Below, piece after piece: positions 1 through 8,374 of a stretch of DNA of 64,000 nt; position 1 is the first letter of the stretch, and each line of letters begins with the position of its first letter. Below the pieces are notes generated by a model, which was not told the origin of the DNA, did no database searches, and was given only the letters and a program-made list of their open reading frames with translations. The DNA is taken from positions 248,001 through 312,000 of the forward strand of contig NZ_LWLE01000037.1 of NCBI RefSeq assembly GCF_001905125.1, written 5' to 3'. A program made the position numbers and the translations under genes. This stretch comes from Streptomyces sp. TSRI0281 (lineage in GTDB: Bacteria > Actinomycetota > Actinomycetes > Streptomycetales > Streptomycetaceae).

Positions 1-1203
1 GAGTGGGCGGCGAAGGCGTCCGCCGAGCCCGGCGGCTCCCGGATCGCCGACGAGCCCACGGGGGTCTGGCTCGACCGCATCGCCGCGATCGAGGGCGTCA
101 ACGGCGGAATGGGGCTGCGCGACCACCTGGACGAGGCGCTGGCCCAGAAGGGCAACGGCGAACTCGTCGTCCAGCTCGTCATCTATAACCTGCCCGGCCG
201 GGACTGCGCGGCGCTCGCCTCCAACGGCGAGCTCGGGCCGAACGACCTGGGACGGTACAGGACGGAGTACATCGACCCGATAGCGGCGATCCTGGGCGAC
301 GCGAAGTACGCGGGGCTGCGCATCGTCACCACGGTCGAGATCGACTCGCTGCCGAACCTGGTCACCAACACCGGCAGCCGCCCGACCGCCACCCCGGCCT
401 GCGACACGATGAAGGCCAACGGGAACTACGCGAAGGGCGTCGGCTACGCCCTGAACAAGCTCGGCGACGTGTCCAACGTCTACAACTACATCGACGCCGG
501 ACACCACGGCTGGATCGGCTGGGACGACAACTTCGCCGCGTCCGCCGACACCTTCAAGCAGGCGGCCACCGCCGAGGGCGCCACGGTCGGCGACGTACAC
601 GGCTTCATCACCAACACGGCCAACTACAGCGCGCTCAAGGAGGAGCACTTCGCCATCGGCGACTCCGTCAACGGAACGTCCGTACGCCAGTCGAAGTGGG
701 TCGACTGGAACCGCTACACCGACGAGCTGTCCTTCGCCCAGGCCTTCCGCACCCGACTCGTCTCCATCGGCTTCGACACGCATATCGGCATGCTGATCGA
801 CACCTCCCGCAACGGCTGGGGCGGCACGGCCCGGCCGACCGGACCCGGCGCGACCACCAGCGTGGACACGTACGTCGACGGCGGCCGCTACGACCGGCGT
901 ATCCACCTCGGCAACTGGTGCAACCAGTCCGGAGCCGGCCTCGGTGAGCGGCCGCAGGCGGCGCCCGAGGCGGGGGTCGACGCGTACGTCTGGATGAAGC
1001 CGCCGGGTGAGTCCGACGGCTCCAGCAAGGAGATCCCGAACGGGGAGGGCAAGGGATTCGACCGGATGTGTGACCCGACGTACCCGGGCAACGTCCGCAA
1101 CGGCAACAACATGTCGGGCGCGCTGCCGGACGCCCCGCTCTCCGGGCAGTGGTTCTCCGCCCAGTTCCAGGAGCTCATGAAGAACGCCCACCCGGCGCTC
1201 TAG
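1..1203 (+). CDS. Glycoside hydrolase family 6 (cellulase/cellobiohydrolase), 3' part
   Basis: C-terminal 400 residues of a secreted GH6 beta-1,4-glucanase; the start lies before the window and the frame is open from base 1 to the TAG at 1201. Seen: VIYNLPGRDC, the DAGHHGWIGWDDN segment, NTANY, and LIDTSRNGWGG followed by the WMKPPGESDG loop, all in the order expected for the GH6 barrel. No carbohydrate-binding module follows the catalytic domain, so any binding module must be at the missing N-terminus. Endo- versus exo-action cannot be decided because the tunnel loops are only partly present. A strong hairpin 9 bases after the stop (1212..1243) probably ends the transcript. The 3' end overlaps the convergent VanZ-like gene by 29 bases. 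Confidence 0.93.
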   Translation, partial: EWAAKASAEPGGSRIADEPTGVWLDRIAAIEGVNGGMGLRDHLDEALAQKGNGELVVQLVIYNLPGRDCAALASNGELGPNDLGRYRTEYIDPIAAILGDAKYAGLRIVTTVEIDSLPNLVTNTGSRPTATPACDTMKANGNYAKGVGYALNKLGDVSNVYNYIDAGHHGWIGWDDNFAASADTFKQAATAEGATVGDVHGFITNTANYSALKEEHFAIGDSVNGTSVRQSKWVDWNRYTDELSFAQAFRTRLVSIGFDTHIGMLIDTSRNGWGGTARPTGPGATTSVDTYVDGGRYDRRIHLGNWCNQSGAGLGERPQAAPEAGVDAYVWMKPPGESDGSSKEIPNGEGKGFDRMCDPTYPGNVRNGNNMSGALPDAPLSGQWFSAQFQELMKNAHPAL

Positions 1204-2020
1204 TGCGACGTCCGGTGCCGGGCGCTTCCCCGCCCGGCACCGGTCGGCGCCCGCAGAGCCGGGCGATCAGCTCACGCCCGCGCCGGGCCCGCGCCGCCGC
1301 ACCGGCGCGGGCCTTCGCGCCCCTGGACCCCGCCGCCCCCGCCTTCCCCTTGGCCTGCACCCCGGCATTCCCCTTGGCCTGAGTCCGCGCCTTCCCTTTG
1401 GCCTGGCTCCCCGCCTTCGCCTTGACCTGGCTCCCCGCCTTCCCGTTGGTCCGCGTCCGTGCCTTCCCGTTGGCCTGTGTCCGCTTCTCCCGACCCTTGC
1501 TGTCCGTCCGCTCCGTCCGCGCCTCTCCCTCGCCCGCCGCGAACACGTGGTAGCGGTGGCTGAGCCGGCGCCCGAGCAGGAGGTAGCCCAGCAGCGCACC
1601 CGCCGTATTGAGGATCACGTCGTCGATGTCGAAGGCCCGTCCGGCGACCAGCGCGCCCTGCACCAGTTCGACGGCGATCACGACCAGGACGGTCAGGAAG
1701 GTCATACGGATCATCCGGAGCCGGCGCGGCACGACGATCGGCAGCAGCACACCGAAGGGCACGCCCAGCAGCAGGTTTCCGCCCGCCTGCTTGCAGGCGG
1801 CGAGGAACGTGTAGTCCTCGGCGTACTGCCGCAGCGACCTCCCGGGCCGCAGATTCGAGGTGACGAGATCCTCGGACGCGGGCGACGGTGTCAGCGTCAC
1901 CTTCGCCAGGAGGACGGAGAAGGCCACCAGTCCCAGGAAGGCGACCACCAGCACGGTCGCACGCAGCAGGACCCGCCACCCTCCCGCTGGGCGTGCACCA
2001 CGATTCGTCTCTGGAGTCAT
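1175..2020 (-). CDS. VanZ-family membrane protein with basic octapeptide-repeat tail
   Basis: 281 residues. Residues about 20-150 form a VanZ-like membrane domain: an N-terminal hydrophobic helix, the segment GGNLLLGVPFGVLLP, a further helix around IAVELVQGAL, and the FDIDDVILNTAGALLGYLLL motif typical of the family. VanZ itself affects teicoplanin resistance; other members are of unknown function, so only the family is claimed. From about residue 175 the protein becomes an extremely Lys/Ala/Gly-rich tail made of six degenerate 8-residue units (RTQANGKA, RTRTNGKA, GSQVKAKA, GSQAKGKA, RTQAKGNA, GVQAKGKA), probably cytosolic and able to bind polyanions. ATG at 2020 lies 75 bases from the divergent TPR gene. 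Confidence 0.82.
   Translation of the reverse strand: MTPETNRGARPAGGWRVLLRATVLVVAFLGLVAFSVLLAKVTLTPSPASEDLVTSNLRPGRSLRQYAEDYTFLAACKQAGGNLLLGVPFGVLLPIVVPRRLRMIRMTFLTVLVVIAVELVQGALVAGRAFDIDDVILNTAGALLGYLLLGRRLSHRYHVFAAGEGEARTERTDSKGREKRTQANGKARTRTNGKAGSQVKAKAGSQAKGKARTQAKGNAGVQAKGKAGAAGSRGAKARAGAAARARRGRELIARLCGRRPVPGGEAPGTGRRTRAPGGRSS
1212..1243 (+). terminator. Hairpin after the GH6 gene
   Basis: Perfect 13-bp inverted repeat (1212..1224 and 1231..1243) with a 6-base loop, starting 9 bases after the GH6 stop. There is no T tract, as is usual in Streptomyces. It lies inside the last codons of the convergent VanZ-like gene. Confidence 0.65.
1352..1501 (-). repeat. 24-bp degenerate coding repeat (six units)
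   Basis: Inside the VanZ-like gene a 24-base unit is repeated about six times and encodes octapeptides of the type GSQAKGKA. Boundaries are approximate. The period is a multiple of three, so copy-number change would not break the frame. Confidence 0.6.
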
Positions 2021-2095
2021 GGCGGACGGGTGCCCCCGGCATCCGGGGACACACCTGGGGCGAAGTGGCGGGATTCCGCCTGCGACGATGACCGT

Positions 2096-2596
2096 ATGAA
2101 CTCACGTGACAGGGACGCCCTGCTGGCCGAGGCCGTACGACTGCGCGCCGACGGCCGCCCCGAGGAGGCCAGGGAACGCCTCCTCGCCCTCACGGCGGAA
2201 TTCCCGGACGACGCCGAGGTCGCGTACCAGACCGCCTGGGTCCACGATGTGCTCGGCCTGGAGGCCGAGGCGGTGCCGTACTACGAGCGGTGCCTGCGGG
2301 ACACGGCACTTGCCGCCGAGGACCGCCGCGGCGCGCTTCTCGGCCTCGGCAGCACCTACCGCGTGCTGGGCAGATACGGCCAGGCGGTCGAAACGCTCCG
2401 GCGGGGCGTGGCGGAGTTCCCCGACGACGGTGCGCTGAGGACCTTCCTCTCCATGGCCCTGTTCAACACCGATGAGCACCACGAGGCGATGCGCATTCTG
2501 CTGGAGCTGCTCGCCTCGACCAGCGACGACCGCTCCGTGCAGCGCTACCGGCGCGCCATCGAGCACTACGCGAAGGATCTCCACGAGACCGTGTGA
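2096..2596 (+). CDS. Small tetratricopeptide-repeat protein
   Basis: 166 residues, no signal peptide or membrane segment, so cytosolic. The whole length is built of TPR-like helical pairs: residues 8-40 (RADGRPEEARERLLALTAEF), 43-75, 83-115 (LGLGSTYRVLGRYGQAVETL) and 117-150. Such proteins are scaffolds; no catalytic residues are seen and no partner is adjacent. ATG at 2096 is chosen because similarity and TPR spacing begin there, although the frame stays open upstream as an antisense shadow of the VanZ-like gene. A perfect 12-bp hairpin follows the stop. Confidence 0.85.
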   Translation: MNSRDRDALLAEAVRLRADGRPEEARERLLALTAEFPDDAEVAYQTAWVHDVLGLEAEAVPYYERCLRDTALAAEDRRGALLGLGSTYRVLGRYGQAVETLRRGVAEFPDDGALRTFLSMALFNTDEHHEAMRILLELLASTSDDRSVQRYRRAIEHYAKDLHETV

Positions 2597-2609
2597 CCGC
2601 ATGGAGAAG

Positions 2610-2640
2610 CCCCGGCCGGATCGGGGGAATCCGGCCGGGG
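2610..2640 (+). terminator. Terminator after the TPR gene
   Basis: Perfect 12-bp inverted repeat (2610..2621 and 2629..2640, arm CCCCGGCCGGAT) with a 7-base loop, 13 bases after the stop of the TPR gene. Confidence 0.8.
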
Positions 2641-2687
2641 CGGCCTGTGCGTGGGAGTGAAGGGCGGTCGCCTCTCGGCGGAGGGCT

Positions 2688-2721
2688 CCATGGGGCTTCA
2701 GCCGAACGATCTTCCCCATGG
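2688..2721. other. Inverted repeat CCATGGGG / CCCCATGG
   Basis: Perfect 8-bp arms (2688..2695 and 2714..2721) separated by 18 bases, between the convergent TPR and L31 genes. It may help end the L33-L31 transcript; the role is not established. Confidence 0.3.
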
Positions 2722-2728
2722 GCTACAG

Positions 2729-2757
2729 GTGAGGCCCGGGGACACTGTCCCCCTCAC
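2729..2757. other. Palindrome GGGGACACTGTCCCC with outer arms
   Basis: A perfect 15-base palindrome (2738..2752) is flanked by complementary GTGAG (2729..2733) and CTCAC (2753..2757). It lies about 95 bases downstream of the L31 stop. It may be a terminator hairpin for the minus-strand ribosomal genes or a protein-binding site. Confidence 0.4.
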
Positions 2758-2849
2758 ACCCACTGATAGATGAACGATAAACCATCCGGACGTGTTCCCG
2801 GGAATCCGGACCCTGCGTGTGATCCAGGGCACGGCACTCCCGGCTCGCG

Positions 2850-3110
2850 TCAGTTTCCGGCCGTCGCGGCGTTTCCGTAGCGGCGGCGGAACCGCTCGAC
2901 GCGACCCGCCGTGTCCAGCACCTGGCCTGCGCCGGTGTAGAACGGGTGGCTCGCGGACGAGGTCTCCACGTCGATGACGGGATAGGTGTTGCCGTCCTCC
3001 CACTCCACCCGCTGCTCGGCGTCAGCGGTCGAACGGGTCAGGAAGGCCACTCCGGCAGCGCGGTCGCGGAAGACCACGGGGCGGGAGACGGGGTGGATAC
3101 GGGACTTCAT
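2850..3110 (-). CDS. rpmE2: 50S ribosomal protein L31 type B (zinc-independent)
   Basis: 86 residues, the length of type B L31. It starts with MKSRIHPVSRPVVFRD and has the TRST...WEDGNTYPVIDVETSSASHPFYTG signature. There is no cysteine anywhere, so it is the zinc-free paralogue that replaces the CxxC zinc-binding L31 when zinc is scarce and frees zinc for other enzymes. It lies 63 bases downstream of a likewise cysteine-free L33 on the same strand, and the two form a small C-minus ribosomal operon. In actinobacteria such sets are usually repressed by Zur (established knowledge). Confidence 0.95.
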   Translation of the reverse strand: MKSRIHPVSRPVVFRDRAAGVAFLTRSTADAEQRVEWEDGNTYPVIDVETSSASHPFYTGAGQVLDTAGRVERFRRRYGNAATAGN

Positions 3111-3173
3111 GGATGCGTTCCTTCCTCACCGCGGGCGCGGTGGCGGGTGTACGGGCGCGTGCTTCCCCGACGG

Positions 3174-3338
3174 TCAGCGGACCTCGCGGAAGAGGACGTG
3201 CTTCCTCGCGACCGGGTCGAACTTGCGCAGTTCCAGTCGGTCCGGGTTGTTGCGGCGGTTCTTGCGCGTCACATAGCTCAGGCCTGTTCCGGCCGTCGAA
3301 CGGAGTGTGACGACGGGCCTGACCTCACTGCGTGCCAT
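3174..3338 (-). CDS. rpmG: 50S ribosomal protein L33 (zinc-independent type)
   Basis: 54 residues, MARSEVRPVVTLRSTAGTGL onward, with the TRKNRRNNPDRLELRKFDP core. Normal L33 length and no cysteines, so this is the C-minus paralogue. The ATG at 3338 is preferred over the longer open frame because it follows a GGGAGG ribosome-binding site and matches the family N-terminus. It is the first gene of the L33-L31 pair. The co-occurrence of two cysteine-free ribosomal proteins points to zinc-starvation control. Confidence 0.95.
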   Translation of the reverse strand: MARSEVRPVVTLRSTAGTGLSYVTRKNRRNNPDRLELRKFDPVARKHVLFREVR

Positions 3339-3761
3339 GGGCGCCTCCCGGCGTGTGCGTCGACCCCGCCCCCGTATCGGGAATGGGTGTCGTTTTCGTT
3401 CTGGTGTCGTAACGCGGGAGGGTCCGCCCGCATTCCCGCGCACCGCTCCCGCGCCTCAGGCATCCCGTCCGCCTCACCCGTCCCGCCGACGGCATATGCC
3501 CCGACCCCCCTCGCGCACACCGCGCGGGAACCTCGCACGCGGGCGCGCACAGCGGCCGCGCACGCCGGGCGACTTGCGTCAACATCCCTGCAAAGGCAAG
3601 GGTGTTCGGCGAGCCATCGCCCCACACAGCCCATGGCATATGCCGGATGCAACAACGTATCGAGTGTTGCCAAATCCCTTACGGGCTGCCGCAGCCTGTG
3701 CCACAGTCGTCTTCGGCCCACCCCTCAGAACTGGCCGCGCCGCGCCTGTATCGGAGTAGAG
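3339..3761. other. Divergent intergenic region between rpmG and the SpoIIE phosphatase
   Basis: 423 bases between divergent genes. It should hold both promoters and includes the weak Zur-like site at 3388..3402. Antisense and forward open frames here have low-quality composition and no ribosome-binding sites, so no gene is called. A GGAG at 3753 serves the phosphatase start. Confidence 0.5.
3388..3402. promoter_or_regulatory. Weak candidate Zur half-site upstream of rpmG
   Basis: An AT-rich island of about 15 bases (GTGTCGTTTTCGTTC; GAACGAAAACGACAC on the gene strand) lies about 50 bases before the L33 start. One half resembles the GAAAAcGA arm of actinobacterial Zur boxes; the other half matches poorly. 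Offered only because both downstream genes are of the Zur-controlled kind. Confidence 0.25.
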
Positions 3762-5213
3762 ATGCCCTCCCATCTGTTCGCGGAGCGCCCCGCACCACAG
3801 CCGCCCGAGCACGATGCCGTCGACGCGTTGATCCACCGGACCCGTCGGCTGCGCGGAGACGTGGACGCCGTGCGGCGGGACGCCGTGATCGTCGACGAGG
3901 ACGACCCGCAGCTGCGCTGGCGGCGCGCCCTGTGCGAACTCGCGGTCCAGCATCTCGACGATCTCGACGCCCACCTGGGACAGCTGCGGGCGGGGGTGCC
4001 CACGCAGAGCACCGGGGACGCCGCACCGGCCTCCGGCTCCGCCGCCGCGTCCGGCCGGTACGCCTTACCCGAAACGCCGCCCGGTTCACTGCTGAGCAGG
4101 GTCGGCAGCGCCGAATGGAACCTCCTGACCGACGAGGTCAGCTGGTCCGACGAGCTGTACCGCATCTTCGGCAGGCCGCCCGGGACGGGACCGCTGTCGC
4201 TGGACGAACTGCCCTCCGTCCTTCTCCCCGAGGACCAGCCGTCGCTGACCTCGATGGTGACGGACTGCCTCGTCGACGGACGGCCGATAGACGGGGAGTT
4301 CCGTATCCTGCGGCCGGACGGCCGGATGCGGACCCTGCACATGATGGGTGAGCCCGTCCTCGACGCGGAAGGCTGCACCGCCTCCATGTGGGCGGTCCTG
4401 CGTGACGTCAGCGAGCTGCGCCGCAGTGAGCGGACGGTCGGCCGGAACCGTGATTCGGTGCGCCGCCAGGACCACATCGTCCGGACCGAGCACCGGCTGG
4501 CCCTCGAACTCCGGGAGGCGGTGCTGCCTCCGTGGCGCGGATCGTTACGGCTCCCCCGGCAGGGCCCCGGCGCGATGGACATCGCGGCCCACCATCTGCC
4601 GTCGGAGTCGAGCGATCTCATCGGCGGCGACTGGTACGACGCCATGGAGCTGCCGGACGGCAGGACACTGCTCACCGTCGGCGATCTGACCGGCCACGGC
4701 ATCCCGGCCACCTCGGCCATGGCGATGATGCTCGGCGCCCTGCGCGGCATGGCGGTGGCCGGCATCGGACCCGGTCCCCTGATGGGCCATCTCAACCAGC
4801 TGCTCGAATCGTCGATGCAGCCCGCACTGGGCAGTGCGCTGTGCTGTCGCTTCGACCCCGCGACCGGCGTTCTCTCGTGGGCGCAGGCAGGACACCCCGC
4901 CCCGCTGCTCTTCCGCAACGGAACGGGGCGCCCCCTGCCCCCGCCGGACGGGGTTCTGCTCGGTGCGGCGTCCGGGGTCGCCTACGAGCAGGAGGACGTG
5001 CCGCTGCTGCCCGGCGATGTGCTGGTCCTGCACACCGACGGGCTGACGCGGCGCGGCGACCGGGGTGCGGGCCCGGAAGCGCTGCTCGATCTCGCACCGA
5101 GGTTCGCCCACGCCCGCACGGCACAGGACTGCGTACGGACCGTCGTCGAGGGGTTCGGCGGGACCGAGCGTCCGGACGACGCGTGTGTGCTGATCGCCCG
5201 CATCGGGGCATGA
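3762..5213 (+). CDS. PAS-domain SpoIIE-type PP2C phosphatase
   Basis: 483 residues, cytosolic. Residues about 105-220 form a PAS fold (WNLLTDEVSWSDELYRIFGR; EFRILRPDGRMRTLHMMGEP). A short linker helix leads to a SpoIIE/PPM phosphatase domain (about 260-482) with the metal-binding motifs GGDWYDAMEL at 288, VGDLTGHGIPA, LHTDGLTRRGD and PDDACVLIARI. Such proteins dephosphorylate anti-anti-sigma factors and so release alternative sigma factors in response to a PAS-sensed signal. No anti-sigma kinase domain or partner gene is adjacent, so the target is unknown. ATG at 3762 follows GGAG by 5 bases. The frame extends upstream but without a start of quality or domain content. Confidence 0.9.
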   Translation: MPSHLFAERPAPQPPEHDAVDALIHRTRRLRGDVDAVRRDAVIVDEDDPQLRWRRALCELAVQHLDDLDAHLGQLRAGVPTQSTGDAAPASGSAAASGRYALPETPPGSLLSRVGSAEWNLLTDEVSWSDELYRIFGRPPGTGPLSLDELPSVLLPEDQPSLTSMVTDCLVDGRPIDGEFRILRPDGRMRTLHMMGEPVLDAEGCTASMWAVLRDVSELRRSERTVGRNRDSVRRQDHIVRTEHRLALELREAVLPPWRGSLRLPRQGPGAMDIAAHHLPSESSDLIGGDWYDAMELPDGRTLLTVGDLTGHGIPATSAMAMMLGALRGMAVAGIGPGPLMGHLNQLLESSMQPALGSALCCRFDPATGVLSWAQAGHPAPLLFRNGTGRPLPPPDGVLLGAASGVAYEQEDVPLLPGDVLVLHTDGLTRRGDRGAGPEALLDLAPRFAHARTAQDCVRTVVEGFGGTERPDDACVLIARIGA

Positions 5214-5332
5214 CGGAGCGCACGACGATGTGACGCCCGCCGGTGCGGGGAATCGGTGAGTGGACGCCGGACGGATGGACACGGGGCGGTTGTACGGAGG
5301 ACGGGGGCGCCGCTGCCCGGCAGCGCCTCGGA

Positions 5333-6826
5333 TCAGATCTGGGTACCCCTGACCTTCTTCGCCGCCCTCTGCGGCAGCACGAGCTCGATCTCCTCGCGCA
5401 GGTCCTGAATCCTGGCGGAACCCGCGAACCGGCCGGTCAGCCGGTACATCTCGCGGAGCCTGTCCCAGGTGCGGTGCGAGGAGGTCTCCCCCATCGACAC
5501 GAGGGCGAGCCGTGCGTACCGGTCGGCCTGCTCCGGGTCATCGGCGATGAAGCAGGCAGAGGCGAGCGAGATGTAGTCGAAGAGCTTGGACCGCTGGCGA
5601 CCGTCTCCCCGCAGGTCCAGGGCCTCCTTCGCATGGCGCTGGGCCGTGGTCGCGGCCGCCGGGTCGTGCTCGGCCAACGTGCGGAACGCGAGCGCCTGCA
5701 TGCCGTGCATATCCGCCTCGTCGAACATCTGCATCCAACTCGGCGGCGGCACATCGCCCTTGTCCGAGACGAAGAGTTCCTCGGCCTCGCCCAGGGTGCG
5801 CCGCATGGCCTGTCCGCGCCCCAGGGCCGCCTGCGCCCATGCCTCGATGGTCTGCAGCATCGCCTGGGTGCGGGGCAGTGTCTCGTCGCCGGAGCCCGAC
5901 TTGGCGAGCTTCATCAGGTCCAGCGCCTCGTCGGGGCGGCCCAGATGCACCATCTGGCGGGCCGCCCGGGAGAGTGCTTCACCGGCGCGTGGCCGGTCGC
6001 CGCCCTCGCGGGCCGCGTGCGCGGCGATGACGAAGTACTTCTGGGCCGTGGGTTCGAGACCGACGTCGTGGGACATCCAGCCCGCGAGTACGGCGAGGTT
6101 GGCGGCGACGCCCCACAGTCGCCGCTGCAGATGGTCGGGGTGGCGGTAGGCGAGCATCCCGCCCACCTCGTTGAGTTGGCCCACGACCGCCTTGCGCTGG
6201 AGTCCGCCGCCCCGGGCGGCGTCCCAGGCGCGGAACACCTCGACCGAGTGCTCCAGTGCCTCGATCTCCTGGGACCCGACCGGAGCGGCCTCGTACCGGT
6301 CGAGACCGGCGGGGTCGGCGTGCAGGGGATCGTCGAGACGTGGAGCGTCGGCCGCCAGAGCGGGATCGCTGTGCAGCCAGTCGTGCATGGCGCCGGTGAT
6401 GGCTGATCCGGCGGCGAGCGCGGCGCCCGCCCCCACCAAGCCGCGTCGGTTGAGCATGAGGTCCATTCCCGTGAATTCGGTGAGGACCGCTGCCGTCCGT
6501 TCGGGCGCCCACGGCAATCCGTCGGGATTCTGTTCCGTCCCGGAGTCACGCCGTTTCCCCACACGCCCGCGTCGGCCGAACCCGAGGTCCTCGATGGTCA
6601 CGACACGGCCGAGCCGCTCGGTGAACAGGGCTGCCAGCACTTCGGGCACGGGATCACGGGGGGATTCCCCCATGTCGATCCAGCGCCTGACCCGCGAGGT
6701 ATCGGTCGCCAGCTGGGGGTGGCCCATGGCCGCCGCCTGCCGGTTCACCATTCTCGCGAGTTCGCCCTTGGACCAGCCGGCCAGGCCGAACAGGTCAGAA
6801 AGGCGGGTGTTGGGTTCTCCGGTCAC
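5333..6826 (-). CDS. NsdA-like TPR regulatory protein
   Basis: 497 residues. The N-terminal 75 residues resemble an XRE-type helix-turn-helix (AGWSKGELARMVNRQAAAMG, then DTSRVRRWIDMGESPRDPVP). A hydrophobic stretch around residues 125-150 (RRGLVGAGAALAAGSAITGA) and a long C-terminal helical region with TPR-like units follow. This matches the Streptomyces NsdA/NsdB family, whose founder represses sporulation and antibiotic synthesis; several paralogues exist per genome and I cannot say which this is. The GTG at 6826 after a GGGGG site is preferred, since it places the start just before the conserved region; an ATG at 6910 would add 28 unrelated residues. It is divergent from the phosphotransferase gene. 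Confidence 0.83.
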   Translation of the reverse strand: MTGEPNTRLSDLFGLAGWSKGELARMVNRQAAAMGHPQLATDTSRVRRWIDMGESPRDPVPEVLAALFTERLGRVVTIEDLGFGRRGRVGKRRDSGTEQNPDGLPWAPERTAAVLTEFTGMDLMLNRRGLVGAGAALAAGSAITGAMHDWLHSDPALAADAPRLDDPLHADPAGLDRYEAAPVGSQEIEALEHSVEVFRAWDAARGGGLQRKAVVGQLNEVGGMLAYRHPDHLQRRLWGVAANLAVLAGWMSHDVGLEPTAQKYFVIAAHAAREGGDRPRAGEALSRAARQMVHLGRPDEALDLMKLAKSGSGDETLPRTQAMLQTIEAWAQAALGRGQAMRRTLGEAEELFVSDKGDVPPPSWMQMFDEADMHGMQALAFRTLAEHDPAAATTAQRHAKEALDLRGDGRQRSKLFDYISLASACFIADDPEQADRYARLALVSMGETSSHRTWDRLREMYRLTGRFAGSARIQDLREEIELVLPQRAAKKVRGTQI

Positions 6827-7057
6827 GTCAAGCCCCCAGGTTCTCGGCTGACTTGACACTAACCCCCTGTCAGATGCCGGTCGACTATTCGCCAGGGTTC
6901 GCCAGGGCACGCCAGATGGTCTGCCACCCGTGGCGCGGTGTCAGGTAGGAAAGCGCCACCCCGCCCGGCAGCCCTAGGTACTCCCCAGGGTGCCGATCGG
7001 CCGCCGGCCGGGGCGGCGCACGTAATCTGTCGGCGCGCGAAGGGATCTGTCTCGCCC

Positions 7058-8194
7058 ATGTACACAGCATCGTCCTCCGTGTCCGCCCCGCCCCGGCCGC
7101 TCCGTCCCATGGGGCCGGGCAGCGGTCCGTATCTCGCCCCGCACCCCGGCGCACCGGTGCCGGTGCTGGGCCGGCCGCGGCGGGCGGGGGGGCCGGTCGC
7201 CGGGCCCCTCAGCGGGAGGATCGACCTGTCCGGGCCACAGGGCGCGCAGGTAAGGATGGCCATCGTCTCGGTGCAGCGCATCTGCCCGGAGTTCAACCCG
7301 GTCCAGGTGATGCGCCGCAGCGGCCGGTCCGTCCTGATCGTCGGCACCACCGGCCGCGCGACCGCCGTGGCCAAGTGCTTACTGGACCACTCCCCGGCCT
7401 GGACGGAACGGTTCCGGCACGAAATAGCGGCATACCGCGCGTTCGTCCGGCACCGCCCACCGGTTCGGGTGCCCCGGCTGATCGCGGCGGACCCGGAGAA
7501 CTGCACGCTGGTCATCGAGCGGATGCCGGGGCGGGTCGCGGCTCTGACGCGGCATCCGTCCGAGGCTCCGCCCCGGGCCGATGTGCGGGCCGCGCTCGGT
7601 GCGATCAGCCGGGTCAACGCCTGGCGGCCGCCCGCCGGGCTGTTCGACGCGCCGCTGGACTACGCCTCGCGGATCGCCCGCTATCACGAGCTGGGTCTGT
7701 TCACCGACCGTGATCTGGGTGATCTGCAGAAGCTGCTGCACGGTCTGGCGGTTGCGGGCGGGCGGCAGGGCATGGGGCAGTTCTGCCACGGCGACGCGCT
7801 GCTCTCCAACATCCTCCTGTCGCCCACCGGCCCGGTGCTGGTCGACTGGGAGCACGCGGGCTGGTATCTGCCGGGCTACGACCTGGCGACGCTGTGGGCC
7901 GTACTCGGTGACGCGCCGGTGGCACGGCGGCAGATCAGCCAGCTGGCGCAGGCCGCGGGCCCCGCGGCACGCGACGCGTTCCTGGTGAATCTGATGCTCG
8001 TACTGACACGGGAGATCCGTCAGTACGAGACGGCGGTGCAGCGCACCATGCGCGAGACGGCACCGGCAGCCTCCGCCCAGGACCGGCCGGGTCCGCATTT
8101 CTCGGGCGAGGAGCAGCGGCTGCTGCTGCGCAGGCTGCACGACGACTGCGCCATGGCGCGGCGGGCTGTGCGCGCCGCGGTCGGCACACGGTGA
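7058..8194 (+). CDS. Aminoglycoside-phosphotransferase-fold kinase
   Basis: 378 residues. After a disordered Pro-rich N-terminus of about 65 residues comes a kinase-like fold: VAKCLLD lysine motif, LVIERMPGR hinge, the Brenner motif FCHGDALLSNILLSPTG and the metal-binding VLVDWEHAGWYLPGYDLATL. These residues are intact, so the protein should be an active phosphotransferase. Members of this fold act on aminoglycosides, choline, homoserine and others, and the substrate cannot be read from sequence. ATG at 7058 follows AAGGGA at about 12 bases; an upstream ATG at 6938 is less likely because the extra residues overlap the promoter region of the divergent NsdA-like gene. A 20-bp perfect hairpin follows downstream. 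Confidence 0.85.
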   Translation: MYTASSSVSAPPRPLRPMGPGSGPYLAPHPGAPVPVLGRPRRAGGPVAGPLSGRIDLSGPQGAQVRMAIVSVQRICPEFNPVQVMRRSGRSVLIVGTTGRATAVAKCLLDHSPAWTERFRHEIAAYRAFVRHRPPVRVPRLIAADPENCTLVIERMPGRVAALTRHPSEAPPRADVRAALGAISRVNAWRPPAGLFDAPLDYASRIARYHELGLFTDRDLGDLQKLLHGLAVAGGRQGMGQFCHGDALLSNILLSPTGPVLVDWEHAGWYLPGYDLATLWAVLGDAPVARRQISQLAQAAGPAARDAFLVNLMLVLTREIRQYETAVQRTMRETAPAASAQDRPGPHFSGEEQRLLLRRLHDDCAMARRAVRAAVGTR

Positions 8195-8260
8195 ACAGGA
8201 CGAGGTAGAAGGGCGGGCCACGGCACGGTGGCCCGTGTCAGGGGACCGCGGCGACGGGGA

Positions 8261-8306
8261 AGCGCGCTGTGGGACCGGTGCCGACACACCGGTCCCACAG
8301 CGCGCT
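8261..8306 (+). terminator. Strong bidirectional terminator hairpin
   Basis: Perfect 20-bp inverted repeat (8261..8280 and 8287..8306, arm AGCGCGCTGTGGGACCGGTG) with a 6-base loop. It sits between the phosphotransferase gene and the convergent decayed ABC operon and could serve both strands. Confidence 0.85.
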
Positions 8307-8374
8307 GTTCGTTGTCCGGACGGGTCCGGGGCCGGTCGGGGCCGGTCGGGGCCGAGGAGTCGGTCGGTCGGGGG

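Noticed and set aside
5243..6406. A plus-strand 387-residue gene opposite the NsdA-like gene
   Set aside because: Antisense shadow; the minus strand encodes a recognisable regulator with a helix-turn-helix and TPR region.
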